A stretch of 64,000 bases of DNA from Uloborus plumipes. Taxonomy: Eukaryota; Arthropoda; Arachnida; Araneae; Uloboridae. The stretch lies in assembly GCA_038373865.1 (NCBI GenBank), contig JAXGGA010000458.1, positions 124,001 through 188,000 of the forward strand, read 5' to 3'. Of this stretch, positions 44,979 through 57,284 are shown piece by piece. The notes below the pieces were generated by a model. The model searched no databases, had not been told where the DNA came from, and was given only the letters and a program-made list of their open reading frames with translations. Positions within the stretch are counted from its first letter, which is position 1, and each line of letters starts with the position of its first letter. The position numbers were made by a program, and so were the translations under genes.

Positions 44979-47900
44979 ATTATCTTAAGTAATAACCATA
45001 CTTCTAGTTACAAAACATGCTATTATGAATAATAATAAACGTTGGTAATAAACTACAGATAAGTAATAAAGGAGAAGGAAATTTTAAATCCTTGATTAAA
45101 AAGTATAATGAATGAAGTACAAAGTTTGTAATTTTCGATTGCTTTTACTCTCGTTTTTCATGGGAAAATTATGTTTTATAATAATATTCTCTACAAACAG
45201 TATACAAGTGAAAACCTTTAAATTAAAAAAATGATTTAAAAGTAACAGGAACAGGTTTCTTTAAGGCAAGAAAACCTTTCTCTCATAGAACAAATGTGTA
45301 CAAAAAGCACTAGAGCTTTGCCTTTTATTGTTTCGGTTTTTTCTTGTATGTGGATGCTCTGACATTCTGCTTTTGACACATATTAATACTAGAAATTAAA
45401 ATGCTATAACGAATTTTGGAAATTATGCCAAAAAAGCCGGTTGAACATAAAATATTTTATTCTAAATATTTATTAGGGGCTCTTAGAATTTTTGCTCTCG
45501 TCTTGTTATTTCAAAACTAAACTTAATCTCAGTGACAGAAATATATGCAACTCTTTTTTCTTGGAGCTTAAACTTGATTAGTTCGAATCAGAACGAAATA
45601 TACGAAAGCAATATTTCTTGCACCACTGGAAGTTAATACTTCGGTTTTATTTATTATTGTTTATTTTCATGTATAGTTTAGAAGAACAGCTTTGGGTAAA
45701 CAGAAAACTATGGTGTTTGATGCTATTGGCTTAGTGGCCTCGCGCAGAAAGTCAAAATAAAAATTCAGGTTCTTGACTTTCTTACGGATAGTCTCATATA
45801 TACTTCTTGGATTAAGTATTGAATGATTTTAATATGAATTACTTATGTTTTTAATAATTTTTCACGAGCACAAAGCAGTTCTATATTTGATTCATCACAC
45901 GTTGTTCACTTAATACATAATAACAATTCAGTATTAATGAACTAATTGTTTTACAATCATCTTGTTTGTTACACCACGTAAACCCATTTTCTGGGTTACT
46001 AAATTTTTTTTAACCTTCTTTAAACTTTTGGATACATAATTGTATAAGTTAGGTACTATTAAACATTTTTTTACATTTTGTTAGAAACAAATTCGTTCTT
46101 TAAAAAAATGATTGTTTCTTGTTTACATTTGAGTTAAATAGCAACTGTTTTTTTTGAACCAGAAAATTAAATCATTTTTCACGAAACAATAAAAATATTT
46201 TAATTAAAGATAACATTAAGGATATATTTTTTTAAAATTTAAGTCTGCATTTACTAACCACATTCAAATACGTAAATAAAATTACAATTATTTTTAACTT
46301 TTATAAATTCTGAGAACACTTTCGTCGCTTTTTATTTTGGTGTTTATTTGAAGACTCACATACGGAGGAAAATTAAAGTTTCTGAACTAATTTTTCTTGA
46401 ATTTAGAATTTCATTTCTTTAAGACTTACAAATTTGTAGGCTTAATATTTTCGAAGATTGTTTTGAAATCTAAAGTAATGTATAGAAATTTAAACGTAAG
46501 GGATTCTTTCGCGGGTACCCTTAAAAATAATCTTATTTACATTTGAAAAATTCACGGAAAACTTTTCATACATTTTTTTGGCGTAATAGTCAAACTCCGC
46601 TAGAAAAAAGAAAATTGAAGGCTGTGCTTTTGGAATAAGTAAAAATACATTGAAAAGAAAAAACACCAGTATGACTGATATTTGGTGTTATTTTATCAAA
46701 TGCAAAACGATTAATAGTGTCTTAGGGCAGACGTTTTCTGATATTCTCTTTTAGTTTCCTATGAAATACAATTGAGTGTCCTTACATCCTTACAAGAGTA
46801 GAAATCTAGATTTTCTTACACAGGCATCGTCTCAAACACAACCTGAGATGCACCAATTACTTAAGAATATTATATACCACAATATTTGTGCAAATGTGTA
46901 TTGAAAACTTATTTTTCCGCAGAAATGAGTATCAATAATATCATTTGAATGAAGCACATTAAAATCCTGTGCATTTTTCTGCCAGGTGAAAGTTTTGACA
47001 ATAAACAGAATACTATAGAACAGAGTATTTTATGAAGTATTAAGCAAATTGATAAAATGTTTTCATGTTACATTATCAGATGAGTTGTAGGGAAATGATG
47101 TTTTCTCGTCAGCAAATAAACTATTACAATAACTTTTAATTTCACATTCTGTGATACTTTAATGTGTCTTTCTTTAAATATACGATAAGGCAGCATAATT
47201 ATGTTTCGATACAAGTATATACAACACGTTGCAAAAGCGAAAGTTTCTTAAATAATAATATAATATTGCAGTTGAAGATGAACACTGAGTTTCTCGTCTG
47301 TATTTTTAAAGAAGCACACTAATTAACTTTTTTTGTAGGAATCGAAAAGTACATTATAATCTTGAAAACGAGGAGAGTAACAAGAACTTGTGAATAAAAA
47401 ATCCTCTTTATTACAAACAAGTAGTAACACATATTTAAGGTTATTAATCCAAGTATTTCAGAAAAATAATAATTCTAAAGGAAAAGAAGAAATAATAATT
47501 TCAGAAGCAATGGCGATTATTAGCAGAATTAGATCGACCCCCTCTCAAAAAAAAAAAAAAAAAAAAAAAGAAGCAATACCGCACTAGAAACAAAAAGGTG
47601 TTAAGCATTTCTTTACATTCATATCCTGAAAGAAACCCATTGTTAGGTTATGGTATTTCTTTTATAGTTCGTGTCATTTGTTATCTTCATCACTGTTCTC
47701 ATCTTTGATCTGATCTTTATATGATGGATGGAGGTGAAAGATGACACTTTGGCGACTTCCTCTCCGCAAACTTTTATTCTTTCAAGGAGAATATACGTAT
47801 ACCCCTTTTTTGATCTAGAAGGAATAACATTTTTGTTTTCCCTTTTTGAGCTGCTTGACTTTTGATTCTAATATAGAACGTGTCCTCGTTTTTAATGCAA

Positions 47901-49984
47901 GGTCTCTATTTTTGCAATCGTTAGTCCTAGATAAATACTTTAATTCCAATATTAATTATATAATAAGAAGCAGAGTTAATATATTGCAAGCTTGAAGCCC
48001 GTAAAGAACTTAGAGTAAAAATACGAAGCCCTGGCTTTTTATGTAGTCTAGTAAATGCTGCCTCTTTCAAATTTAGAGAAATTGCAAGCATGAAAAGAAT
48101 CTGATTGCAAATTATTGACATTAGCACGACCAGTTTACGACTTAGGTTGACATGATCTCTCGCTGCCCCTAAGTTATTTCAATCTCTTTCATCCAGGTGG
48201 TAACGAAAAACCATTGCTACAGAACTAAATTCATATATGTTTAAAGGAATCATTCATTTACTTCGAGAATGAGAGAAAAGCATTGTGTTCCAGTGAATTC
48301 TATATTACGTTGATATCAGAGACAATTGACAAGCAGATATGCTTACATAAATGGGACAGAGATTCGATAAGAGATCATAACTTATTCCAGAGACACTTAA
48401 AAGATCTGATGCTAATAAATACAATGAAGCGAATCACACAGATGATTGTTACGAAGTCATGAACACAACACATCAAGTACTTCACTCAGATTTTTTTATG
48501 AATTTCAGTTCAGATGGGCGAAACGGTGCTAAAAATATTAGACACATCATTAAAAATAAAACTGGAAACTATGAGAATTATATCTTAACTATAGCAGCAC
48601 AATCAAATATTTGAGTTATTCATCATTATATAGAATAATGTACATTATATCTGTGAAGTCTCCTTTGATTTCAGTCCCTAGCATAGATGCTTTTCTTTTA
48701 GCCTTTCCGCTTTGCGATATGGCTGTGGCTCCGGATCTTTTGCCATTTCGCTTGATGGATGAGGTTAAAGGTGACATCTGGTGATATCTTGCATTTTTCT
48801 ACTCCTTTCGTATAATATTTCATTGACTGTGACGTTCTATTGTTTTTGTTTTCATTCACCAAAAAGGTAGGTATGTCAAGCAATACTGTTATAGAAAGGC
48901 TGTTTTATTTAAATAGGTAAAAATCAAAACGCCTTAAGCAAGAGTTGGGTTAACTGTATCATATGTTTTATTTAATTCTAGAATACTTTTATGTTTCAAA
49001 AAAGAAAAACAGGCATATACCTTTTTTTATATTCTGTGAAAGAAAAGGGACAAACAAAAAGCGCGACAGGAAATTAATATTTTAACTTTAAGACTTATAA
49101 AATAAATGTTGTAGTGTAGGTGCTGTAATGAATGAATATCTTACAAATATACTGACGTAAGTTTTGAAAACCCTTCGTACAATTGAACCAACGCCTACTA
49201 ATGTGCATTGCACATAATCAAAAATGTGTTGTAAAAAAAAAACAGTATATAAACAAAAGTATCAGGACACTTTTAAGGGAGCTTGCATTTTTTTCAAATT
49301 TTAGAAGATCTATTCCGTGACTTTCGTTATTTTGTCACATAAAATCTTCAGTGCTCCTTTTTCAGTAAAAATATAATAACGCATGCATTTAGGGGACCAA
49401 TTAAGAATTGTAGAAGCAAAATATTGAACTATTCTATGGGTTTTTGTAAAGTAACATTTATGTTCACAAACATAAAAACATCTTTTAAAAATACCTGTTT
49501 TCATAATAAGATTTTTACTAATAGTAAGCAGGTTTCCCATAAAATAGAAAAAAAAATCAAGCTGTGCCTCTTATGAGCCAAAACTTGTAAGGAAAATTGT
49601 TATATTTGAAAGAAATTGTTTTTTTTTTTCGTAAATGTCTGATACCTTTTCGAAAATCCAAACAACAACTGTACGTTGTACATTGCATTCAAAACTAATT
49701 TGAAAAATTTAAAGCTCACTTCAACTTTTTAAAATGCAACAGTGATTCAAAAAAAAAAAAAAAACTTTTTTCAACTGTTGGGCCCTTAAATTCATGCGTG
49801 ATTGAATTTTCGGAGGAAAATGTGAGATAAAGCAAATACTTTACAAGTGAATAGTCACAGAAAAATTCACCAGGAAGATAAATACATTATGTATAGTGTC
49901 ATGATACCTTTGACAAGCCATTGTAACAAAACTTTAGGTACTTCAAGAAACATAAGCATAATTTATTTAGAAAAAAAGGATGTA
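44748..49984. other. Long AT-rich gene-free stretch with poly-A tracts
   Basis: A run of 59 A lies at 44915-44973 and a shorter one at 47548-47569. GATGGATG(A)GGT(G/T)AAAGRTGACA-like words at 47721-47745 and 48753-48777 are a weak repeat pair. Frames at 47390-47587, 47927-48127, 48698-48883, 49310-49540 and 49847-50041 have no recognisable domain. Confidence 0.5.
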
Positions 49985-50503
49985 ATAATGAGTAAAAAAA
50001 CGAAAAAGCGACGTTTAAAAACACAAATAGATGAAGTTTAAAATTGGCAAACATGTTTCAAAAGCATAAAGCTTCCTTCTTCAGTGCCAAGCAAGAAATG
50101 GAAAGAAACAAAGTGCCGGGAGAGTTTAAATAGCAAAGGAGCAAAAGCTAGGCCAATCAGGTGTCAGCGTGTGCCGAGCCCTGATTTGGCGTTGCGTTGT
50201 CAGAAAATTTAAAAGCATGAAGTAAAATTGGCGAGATGTGTAGAACTGCAAAAGATTCGTTACAAATATTACTTAAATTTTTATGAACATGAAAGGCTTC
50301 TAAGAAATCCAACTCGCCAACAGTTGAAGGTCTGCAAATAATTTTAGCTTCGGAGAAAACAAATCTATGGCCCATTTTCCAACAGTGTTTCGCGATTGAG
50401 GATTTTGAGAGTTCTTTCTTTTTAACATAATTTTCATGTTCCTTTAACCTAAATTTTAGCGCCCTTCGGGTCTGTCCGACGTAACCAATTTGACATTCAC
50501 ATT
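49985..50503 (-). mobile_element. Penelope-like retroelement, 3' fragment
   Basis: The minus strand carries the GIY-YIG endonuclease region (see pseudogene). The downstream tail includes ACTGAAGAAGGAAGCTTTAT and AAACATGTTTGCCAATTTTA, wording I associate with Penelope-like 3' ends. The reverse transcriptase part is missing, as expected of a 5'-truncated copy. Confidence 0.82.
50157..50503 (-). pseudogene. GIY-YIG endonuclease domain of a Penelope-like element
   Basis: From about 50503 downward the frame reads CECQIGYVGQTRRALKFRLK, then EHENYVKKKELSKSSIAKHC, then WKMGHRFVF, and continues to a stop at 50157. The paired Cys just before the YVG motif, the Arg-rich TRRAL and RLKEH segment and the AKHCWKMGH block are the endonuclease signature of Penelope-like retroelements. 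The invariant first Tyr of GIY is replaced by Gly-Tyr-Val spacing (IGYVG), common in this clade. The upstream reverse transcriptase is absent and a stop precedes CECQ. This is a dead 5'-truncated copy; the endonuclease frame itself is intact for about 110 codons. Confidence 0.87.
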
Positions 50504-50790
50504 AAGGAAGTGTGTAATAATGTACGTGCCCCAGATGACGCAACTATGTCTGAAGCATACGAATATGACTTCAGGGTGACCAGAGATGGTGAGCTGGGGA
50601 GTGCCTTTGCTTAGACATCAGCATGTTTTAGTGTTAAATTGGTCAATTGATATTTTCAGGTGAAATTTCGTCTGTTACAGACGATGATAGCATTTTAAAG
50701 TCACCCAGCTAATTAAAAGTGATGAGTGTGATACATTTACAATGAGAAACATTCCACATGTAGCCTCTGTAAATAAACTGAATACTGCCA
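50504..50790. other. Spacer, nothing recognised
   Basis: A small palindrome CGTCTGTTACAGACG (about 50669-50683) is the only structure. No gene. Confidence 0.45.
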
Positions 50791-51726
50791 CACTGTAAAA
50801 AATAATGTGAGAGCTAGCTGCTAAGCCCCACACTTCAACTGCAATAAGCGTGCGACGACGCTGCGAGCGTCGTAACTGCAACCGGAACTGCGTAGAAGAC
50901 AATGCGCGGAAAGAGGAGACAAAGGAACAGTTGAAGAGTGTCGAGATTGCGGTCAAGACGAGAAGAGCTGTAATTCAACTTCGCAGAGATGGCCTATGAC
51001 TCCTCCTTTTTTCAGGATTGTCCATTTTTAGGAAGGGGTGATACGCAGATGAAAATTGAGGCATTGGATTCACAATTGATGGGGGAATTTGAATGGGTAG
51101 AAATTCTACCTATTTTAAGGAATGGACTCGTTTTCTCATTTGATTGACACCGGCCATCTCGTCGCGGTTGAATTATACTTGACTATGGTGCAACTTGGCT
51201 GCGGTCAACAGTACTGGAAGTACAGGTACTGCTGTACCTTGGACTGATATAGCTGCATGTTCTCAGGACGAGTAGTACTCATGTAAATAGTTGTACATAG
51301 TTGTCGAAATAATAAATGTTCTAATTCAATGTTCAAGTGATTGCATTCCCCACAATAAATGTCGTTTTTACAGAATAATGTAGTTAATTTTATAGTAATT
51401 TTACAGTAGTAAACTGAGAAATTGCTAGTTTACGGTAATAAACTAAAATTGCTAGGTTTAGTTTATTATTGTGCATTTTACAGTTTTAAACAGGAACCTT
51501 TGCTGCCAGTATTACACTGTTGTTTTTACAGTGTAATACAGCTAATTTTACAGTTCTAAACTGTAAAATTGCTGATTTCACAGTAATAAACGATAAAATT
51601 GCTAGTTTTACAGTAATAAACTGTAAAGTAGCTAGTTTTACAGTTTATTACTGTGCTTTTTCAATTTTAAACTGAAATCTCTGTTTTCAGTATTATACTA
51701 TAAAAACAAGTTTATTTTTTGCAGTG
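50791..51726. mobile_element. MITE-A copy 8, split by a solo LTR
   Basis: Left tip CACTGTAAAAAATAA (50791-50805), then the LTR. It resumes ATAAATGTCGTTTTTACAG at 51355 and continues with hairpin units, the CAGGAACCTTTGCTGCCAGT landmark and the end TTTTTTGCAGTG. Flanking CA on both sides (50789-50790, 51727-51728) may be its 2-bp duplication. Confidence 0.85.
50806..51354 (+). mobile_element. Solo LTR of an LTR retrotransposon, 549 bp
   Basis: Starts TGTGAGAGCTAGCTGC and ends CATTCCCCACA, with TG...CA ends and TGTG/CACA mirror tips. The 4-bp duplication ATAA (50802-50805, 51355-51358) is exact. It has far higher GC than its surroundings, an internal palindrome GCGACGACGCTGCGAGCGTCG near 50852-50872, and AATAAA near the 3' side, suggesting + orientation. 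No second LTR, primer-binding site or coding region follows, so it is a solo LTR left by recombination. A Ty3/gypsy-type origin is likely but not proven. Confidence 0.83.
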
Positions 51727-52341
51727 CATGCTTCTGACTCAAATAATGTTCATGGAGAAAATAAAAGACTAACTAGATTTTGAACTAACCAGTACTAACT
51801 AGACCGTTTGAAGTTAGGTTTAGCAATATAATGGAAACTTTTGTAAGGTTGACTAATGGTTTTTATATAGAACTTTGTTGCATTTGTGTTAAGAATTGGA
51901 GTAGCGTTATTTTCATTGAAAAACCAGTGATGTATCGTCATGCACTAAGTATGGTACACTATATGACGAATCCTTGCATTGTTTCAACATTAATTTTTCT
52001 CTAGATTCTGTTCTCTTGCATTGAAATATTTTGTGTACAAGGGTGCTGTGGTATACACCCCAGCTGTGGAAGCAGATAAGAATTCGGCTAGAGAAAAGGA
52101 TATAAAAAGGTGAATGTGGCAATAAGCCTTTAAAAAGCTGGTTTTGACGAGAGGAGAGAAGTTGGAATAACAGTCCGAATGTTTAATTGATGTAATGACA
52201 TTCCGAGAAGAGACTTTATTTTATATCTACTATTTTTAACTGTCATGTGTTTTTTTTTTACTTATCTTAACAAATGTTAACTTTTAGAATCTGGCATCCC
52301 TTCACTACGCATCCAATATTTGAAAATTCTGAAGTATTATG
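51727..52341. other. Spacer, nothing recognised
   Basis: A minus-strand frame at 51913-52122 shows no domain. Confidence 0.45.
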
Positions 52342-52723
52342 CATTGTAAAAAATGAATCTTGTTTTTACAGTAAAATACAGCTCATTTTATTGTAATAAA
52401 CTGTAAAAATTGCTACTTTTACAGTACTAAACTGTAACATTGCTAATGTTACAATACTAAGCTGTAAAATTGCTGATTTAACAGTTTGTTACCGTGCATT
52501 TTACAGTTTTAAACTGGAACCTCTGCTGCCAGTATTGTAATGTTGTTTTCACAGTATAATAGAGCTAAATTTTATGGCAATAAACTGCAAAATTACTAAT
52601 TTTACAGTAAGAAACTGTAAAATTGATAGTTTTACAGTTTATTACTGCGCAGTTTACCGTTTTAAATTGGAGCTTCGGCTGCCAGTATTGTATTGTAAAA
52701 ACAGCAGCTCATTTTTTGCAGTG
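52342..52723. mobile_element. MITE-A copy 9, near complete
   Basis: Starts CATTGTAAAAAATGAATCTT and ends CATTTTTTGCAGTG. It has both landmarks (GGAACCTCTGCTGCCAGT and GGAGCTTCGGCTGCCAGT) and the full hairpin series, so it is a good family reference. Flanks TG and TA do not give a clean duplication. Confidence 0.85.
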
Positions 52724-53894
52724 TATATTAAGCTCTTAATTTATGCTTAAATTTGTGTCACTCTACGCTGCCATGTTATTTACACATGATATAAATATTT
52801 TGTTTCATATTTGACTAAAGCTATTTCTGACCGTCTACAAAAGATTTATGTTTCTCTTTGGAAACACTCAACGACGAAGCTCGGGGAATTTAAATTCAAA
52901 GATTAAAAACTCTAATAATACACACCAGCTTTTCATTTCCTTTTTTTTCCTTCACATTTTTTGCCACGTACTGTTTCTCTCTTCTCAAAACTCTTTTGTT
53001 ATCTCCCTGGCATGCAAGGGCAATCTCAACTCTTCCTTGCTTGATGGATGAGGGGAAATTCTCTAATCAAAAAAACTTTCTCCGTGTTCCGCACGTTTGG
53101 TTGCAGTAGATATATTGAGTGTGAACGTAACTATGTATCTATTTTGAATTCTAGTGAAAGAGATTGCTATTAAGAATTCGCTTCACTGACATTTGATAAA
53201 AAAATCTCGTCGGCCATCTAATCATGCTGTCAGTCTCAACGAAATTCTTTCTCATTCACGTTAACGTTGGAAAACCTACTGGAGCCGGCAAAGAAGAGGC
53301 ATGGTTTGAATTTTATATTTTTTGTTTAAAGGAAGACAAAATAATAAGAACATGTTTAGTGATTCTGAGTCTATTCTGCTTTGACAAACCTCGGAGCCCT
53401 AAATAGAGTTGCAGAGACAAACAAAAGTGAATATAAATATTTCCGTAATGTTTTATCCTATGAAATAAAATAAACTTCAGATTCGAGTGAGTTTATTAAA
53501 GGGACCTGCGAAATAGCTTTTTTTCACACCCTAATTTTTTAATTTTTAACCAAGAACCTTCATGTTATCAGCAATCGTTTGCCATTTTGGGGAAAATTTT
53601 CAATCCTAGATCGGCCAAAATCAGAAGGTTTGAGGTGAAATATCTAGAGATTGCAGTACATATAAAACAAATGTTCTAGTTCTTTGTCACTTGGACAGCA
53701 ACAAGGAAATCATTTGGTGCCATAACGGGCGAGTTCAATAGAACAATTGTCAACAGAAAAAGCGCGTTCCTAAAACATGATTTTGAGGACCTCAACGCTC
53801 AAAACTAAATCCGGAAAAAAATAGTGAACTGAATTGGGATTGCATCCTATGGCTTTGTTGTTGTCGCTTGTCATAGACCCTTAATAATTACTAT
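52724..53894. other. Spacer with unassigned frames
   Basis: Frames at 52848-53051 and 53224-53406 (+) are about 60 codons. I recognise no domain. Slightly less AT-rich around 53230-53320. Confidence 0.45.
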
Positions 53895-54069
53895 GAAGTG
53901 GGTGTACAATTGCCTCTAACGGTTACACTTCCTTATTAATATATAGAACAATACTAGAAAGATTTACAGCACAAACAAAGGAAATAACACCTGAGGCACT
54001 GGCAGGAATCGAACCCTGCAACTTATGCCTTTCGAAGTGGGTGAAGATTCTACCTTAGCGCCACGAAGG
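53895..54069 (-). mobile_element. tRNA-derived SINE, second family, copy 2
   Basis: On the minus strand: TCCTTCGTGGCGCTAAGGTA (A-box region), a B box GGGTTCGATTCC (about 54005-54016), CCAGTGCCTCAGGTGTTATT, and a body ending GAGGCAATTGTACACCCACT. It aligns along its length with 36131-36309. The B box is better preserved here. The target duplication could not be defined. Confidence 0.78.
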
Positions 54070-55400
54070 ACACACAGCTTCTGATTCCTTTCACTTCATT
54101 ACTATCTCTAAATGACAAAAACTAATCCAACTACTTTTCAAAAAGGATCCAAAATGTTACTTCCAGTTATTTTGATTCTAAACCAACTGATTTTTTTCAG
54201 ATAAAAATTGAAAATTACTGTATTGAATAACAATTTTTTTTACGTTATCGAATGTATATGCATCACTGCTTGGAAAAATCCACATTACTTTCAAATGCTC
54301 CTAGTAAAACGCGGAAGATAGTCGTTACAGTAGCAATAATATTGTTTTTTATTATTTTACAAGTAATAGTATTGCTACTTGTTTTATTGCTTTCTTGTCG
54401 AAGTAGTGTCTTGGCTTAACTGTGACAACAGACTGATATTTTGCATTTAAATGATGTCATTTCTGCTTTGTTTAATCATTAATTGACTGAAATTTAGGCA
54501 CGGTCATGTAAATTCATGTAAAAATGTTACTGACAGAAAATGCACTAAAGCAACTGCAATCGAATTTTTCAAGAAAAGCAAAATATTAATTAAACACACA
54601 CACACATACACGTGCGTGCGCATGCGAGTATAATAATTTTAAAATAAAATACATGTGACACACAAACGTGTGTGTGTGTGTGCTTGCAACATGTATTTTA
54701 TTTTAAAGTTGTTCAAATACAATATTTAAATATTTGATGTCAATAGGAAAGAAAGCTGTGCGTTATGAAAAAGCGTATGTTCTGAAGAAAAAAAGTCAGT
54801 AAAATGTCATCATAGGCCTCATCAATCACGTGAAGTGTTAAGGAGTTAGAGGGCAGGCCGCAAAAGATAACGAATCGACAAAAAAAATTGCAAAAGAAGT
54901 ATTTTGAGGTGAAGGAAAAAAGGAAGTGTCAAAAATACTTGTCTAGTAGTTTCTGATGAAGATCCCATAAATAATAAAAAAAAAATATACTTTTTTACTT
55001 TAACATATTTGACACAATGGTAGGTGCATGTGACAAATAGAACATATACTGTAAAAGGTTCTTGATTAATTTAAGCTTAATAAAGTGAATTTACGCAAGA
55101 TGTGATGAAATTAATGAGAAAAGAGGGCAGAAATTTAGCGATTAGAATAATAAAATGCAATTCAAAGCGAGTCTATATTTTATTAGGCAAAATATAATTT
55201 AACGGAAAATATTTATAATATTTATACTGTAAAGTCATTCTCTTTAGAGTAAAACTTTAAGTACTTATAAAAAAAGTTTTTACAAGTAGTTTAACTTTGA
55301 ATAGAATTCAAATGTGAATTCTCTTCCTGAAATGTTGCTCGTAATGCAGAGTAACTTCCTTTGCAATTTCTTTCTCTTCTTTTCATCTAAAACTCTTCAA
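54070..55400. other. AT-rich spacer with a CA/TG microsatellite
   Basis: Apart from the palindrome described separately, nothing was recognised. Confidence 0.5.
54591..54707. repeat. CA/TG microsatellite within a perfect 19-bp inverted repeat
   Basis: TTTAAAATAAAATACATGT (54638-54656) is exactly complementary to 54689-54707. The 32-nt loop has GACACACAAACG opposite CGTGTGTGTGTGTG, extending the possible stem. A further CA and GTGCG run precedes it from 54591. Confidence 0.85.
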
Positions 55401-55679
55401 CACTAAAAAATGGATATTGTTTTTACAGTATTATACAGCTAATTTTATAGTAACAAACTGTAAAAATTGCTATGTTTACATTAATAAACAGTAAAATTGC
55501 TGATTTATAGTAATAAGCTGTAAAATTGCTGATTTACTGTAATAAACTGTAAAATTGCTGATTTACTGCATATTAAAATTGCTAGTTTTACAGTTTATTA
55601 CTGTGCATTTTACAGTTTTAAACTGAAACCTCTGCTGCGAGTATTATACTGTAAAAACAACGGTTTATTTTTTGTAGTG
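55401..55679. mobile_element. MITE-A copy 10
   Basis: Starts CACTAAAAAATGGATATTGT and ends TTTTTTGTAGTG. Has TGCTGATTTACTGTAATAAA units repeated and the GAAACCTCTGCTGCGAGT landmark. No clean duplication. Confidence 0.8.
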
Positions 55680-56792
55680 AGCTTGCTGAGAATAGGAAGC
55701 AATGGTGTAATGAATACAAGGTATTTACAGTGGAGAATTACTGCAACTTGTTGAGTAATAAGCTACAAAAAAGGAACGTTTTGTTACGTAAGTATCTGGT
55801 GTTGTGTTAGTCCTGAATGATTTATCAAAGCTAAGATCTGAAGATGCCTGGGGCCCAAAATCTGTCAACTGTTGTGAAATTTTTAATGTAGTCAAATCAC
55901 ACTATAAATGAATTTTTGTAGGCTTGGATGTTTGGCAATTTAAATTAATTTTAATATAACTCAGGGCTAAATTAAATATTAGTTTAATTTCATGTTTATC
56001 ATTTCTTCTGTATTATTTCCTCACCTTTCACTTTGCTTTTTTTACGGAGCTCTTAGTCATAGAAAAAAAGTGGAGGGTATTTGAAGCAGGGATTTATCGC
56101 CATTGATAAATACTCAGGTTTGCAGTCTAATAAGCTACTATACAATGTTTGTAAGTTTATTCTTAGCTATTCTCGACTTCATGGTAATAATATCAACTCT
56201 ATATTTTCACTATATAGAGATAAGGTACAAAAACAGTACACATGGGGCTTTAGCAAATTAAATTTGGATGACTATTCAATATCATGGCAGACTTGTGAAA
56301 TAAATTTTAATGCATATGACAATTCCACAGTAACAGACGGATCAGTTTTCCACAAAACAGCTCACAAAGACTAGAAATATTCTTGTAGACTAGAATAATT
56401 CTTGTTTTGTTTCACAAACTTGTTGAAGAACACGGTCTTTACTAGCATAAAATGCAGTCAAATTTGAAAAAAATCCAGAAAAAGCATTGAAATAACAGCA
56501 TTTTTGCTGTAAAGGACGTTTCTCGTAAGACACGTCCGTTTCGGAGCCAAACAATCAGCATATAAAGAATGTTTCTGGAAATATTTAAAAAAATAGCTGT
56601 ATTTTATAAAAGTAATACAGCACCACGTTCTTCAAAACTTCATGCAACAAAGCATGGACCTAACAAATTTGAAGTCTCTGTAGGCTGTTTAGTGCAGCAA
56701 TCGATGCTTTTTTCAAAATGGACTTGGCCATATGCCTTGAGTTTTAGAAAAAATACAAAAGACATTATTCTACCTAAAAGTTTTTGGTTGCA
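55680..56792 (+). other. Spacer with two protein-like but unassigned frames
   Basis: Frames at 56081-56374 (97 codons) and 56569-56796 (75 codons) have a more even amino acid mix than other frames in the window; the first contains YTWGFSKLNLDDYSISWQTC. I recognise no family. They may be parts of a decayed gene or transposon. No splice pattern joining them is evident. Confidence 0.35.
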
Positions 56793-56796
56793 TTAA

Positions 56797-57280
56797 CCAT
56801 TTAACGGGCAAAAGCCTTTTTGCTCCAAAGTTCGCATTTTGCCTTATAATTAGAAAAATGAAGCTCATTTATGACCAAAAAATGTATTTTTTAAAATTTT
56901 GTAGTTGTGGCTTCTGTTTTTAAGAGGGGTGAGTAAAGTTAACCACCGTCCATTACAAGCAATGACATTTCACTGACTTATCCAATAGAATAAATGTAAT
57001 ATACAAATAATTTCACAAGTAAATGTGCATTCTTTGTAAAACTATACGTCATTAGTTATTTCAAATTACACATTTTTAGTTACGCATGAAATAAGTGATA
57101 GAAAAACTAAATACAATGTAAATCACCTAAAATACTTTTTAGTTTGTCTGATGGAACAACATGAAACATGGAGCAGCTCACAATGGAACATTACATGTTG
57201 TACATAAAACTTTTGTGCGTTTCTAGTGCGTTTTAAGTTCTAGCGTGGTGGTAAGATATTTACCACCGCCTTAAAAAGGA
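56797..57280. mobile_element. Possible piggyBac-like MITE
   Basis: TTAA occurs at both edges (56793-56796, 57281-57284). The tips CCATTTAACGGGCAAAAG and, mirrored, TCCTTTTTAAGGCGGTGG are only loosely similar. Length (484 bp) is close to the 496-bp element at 10870. Weaker evidence than for that one. Confidence 0.5.
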
Positions 57281-57284
57281 TTAA

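Noticed and set aside
49229..49260. Tc1-type terminus (ACAGTATATAAACAAAAGTATC)
   Set aside because: It resembles some Tc1 ends but I found no inverted partner nearby or TA-flanked element.
53995..54069. tRNA gene on the minus strand
   Set aside because: The second copy at 36131 shares the non-tRNA body, so it is a SINE; cloverleaf pairing is poor.
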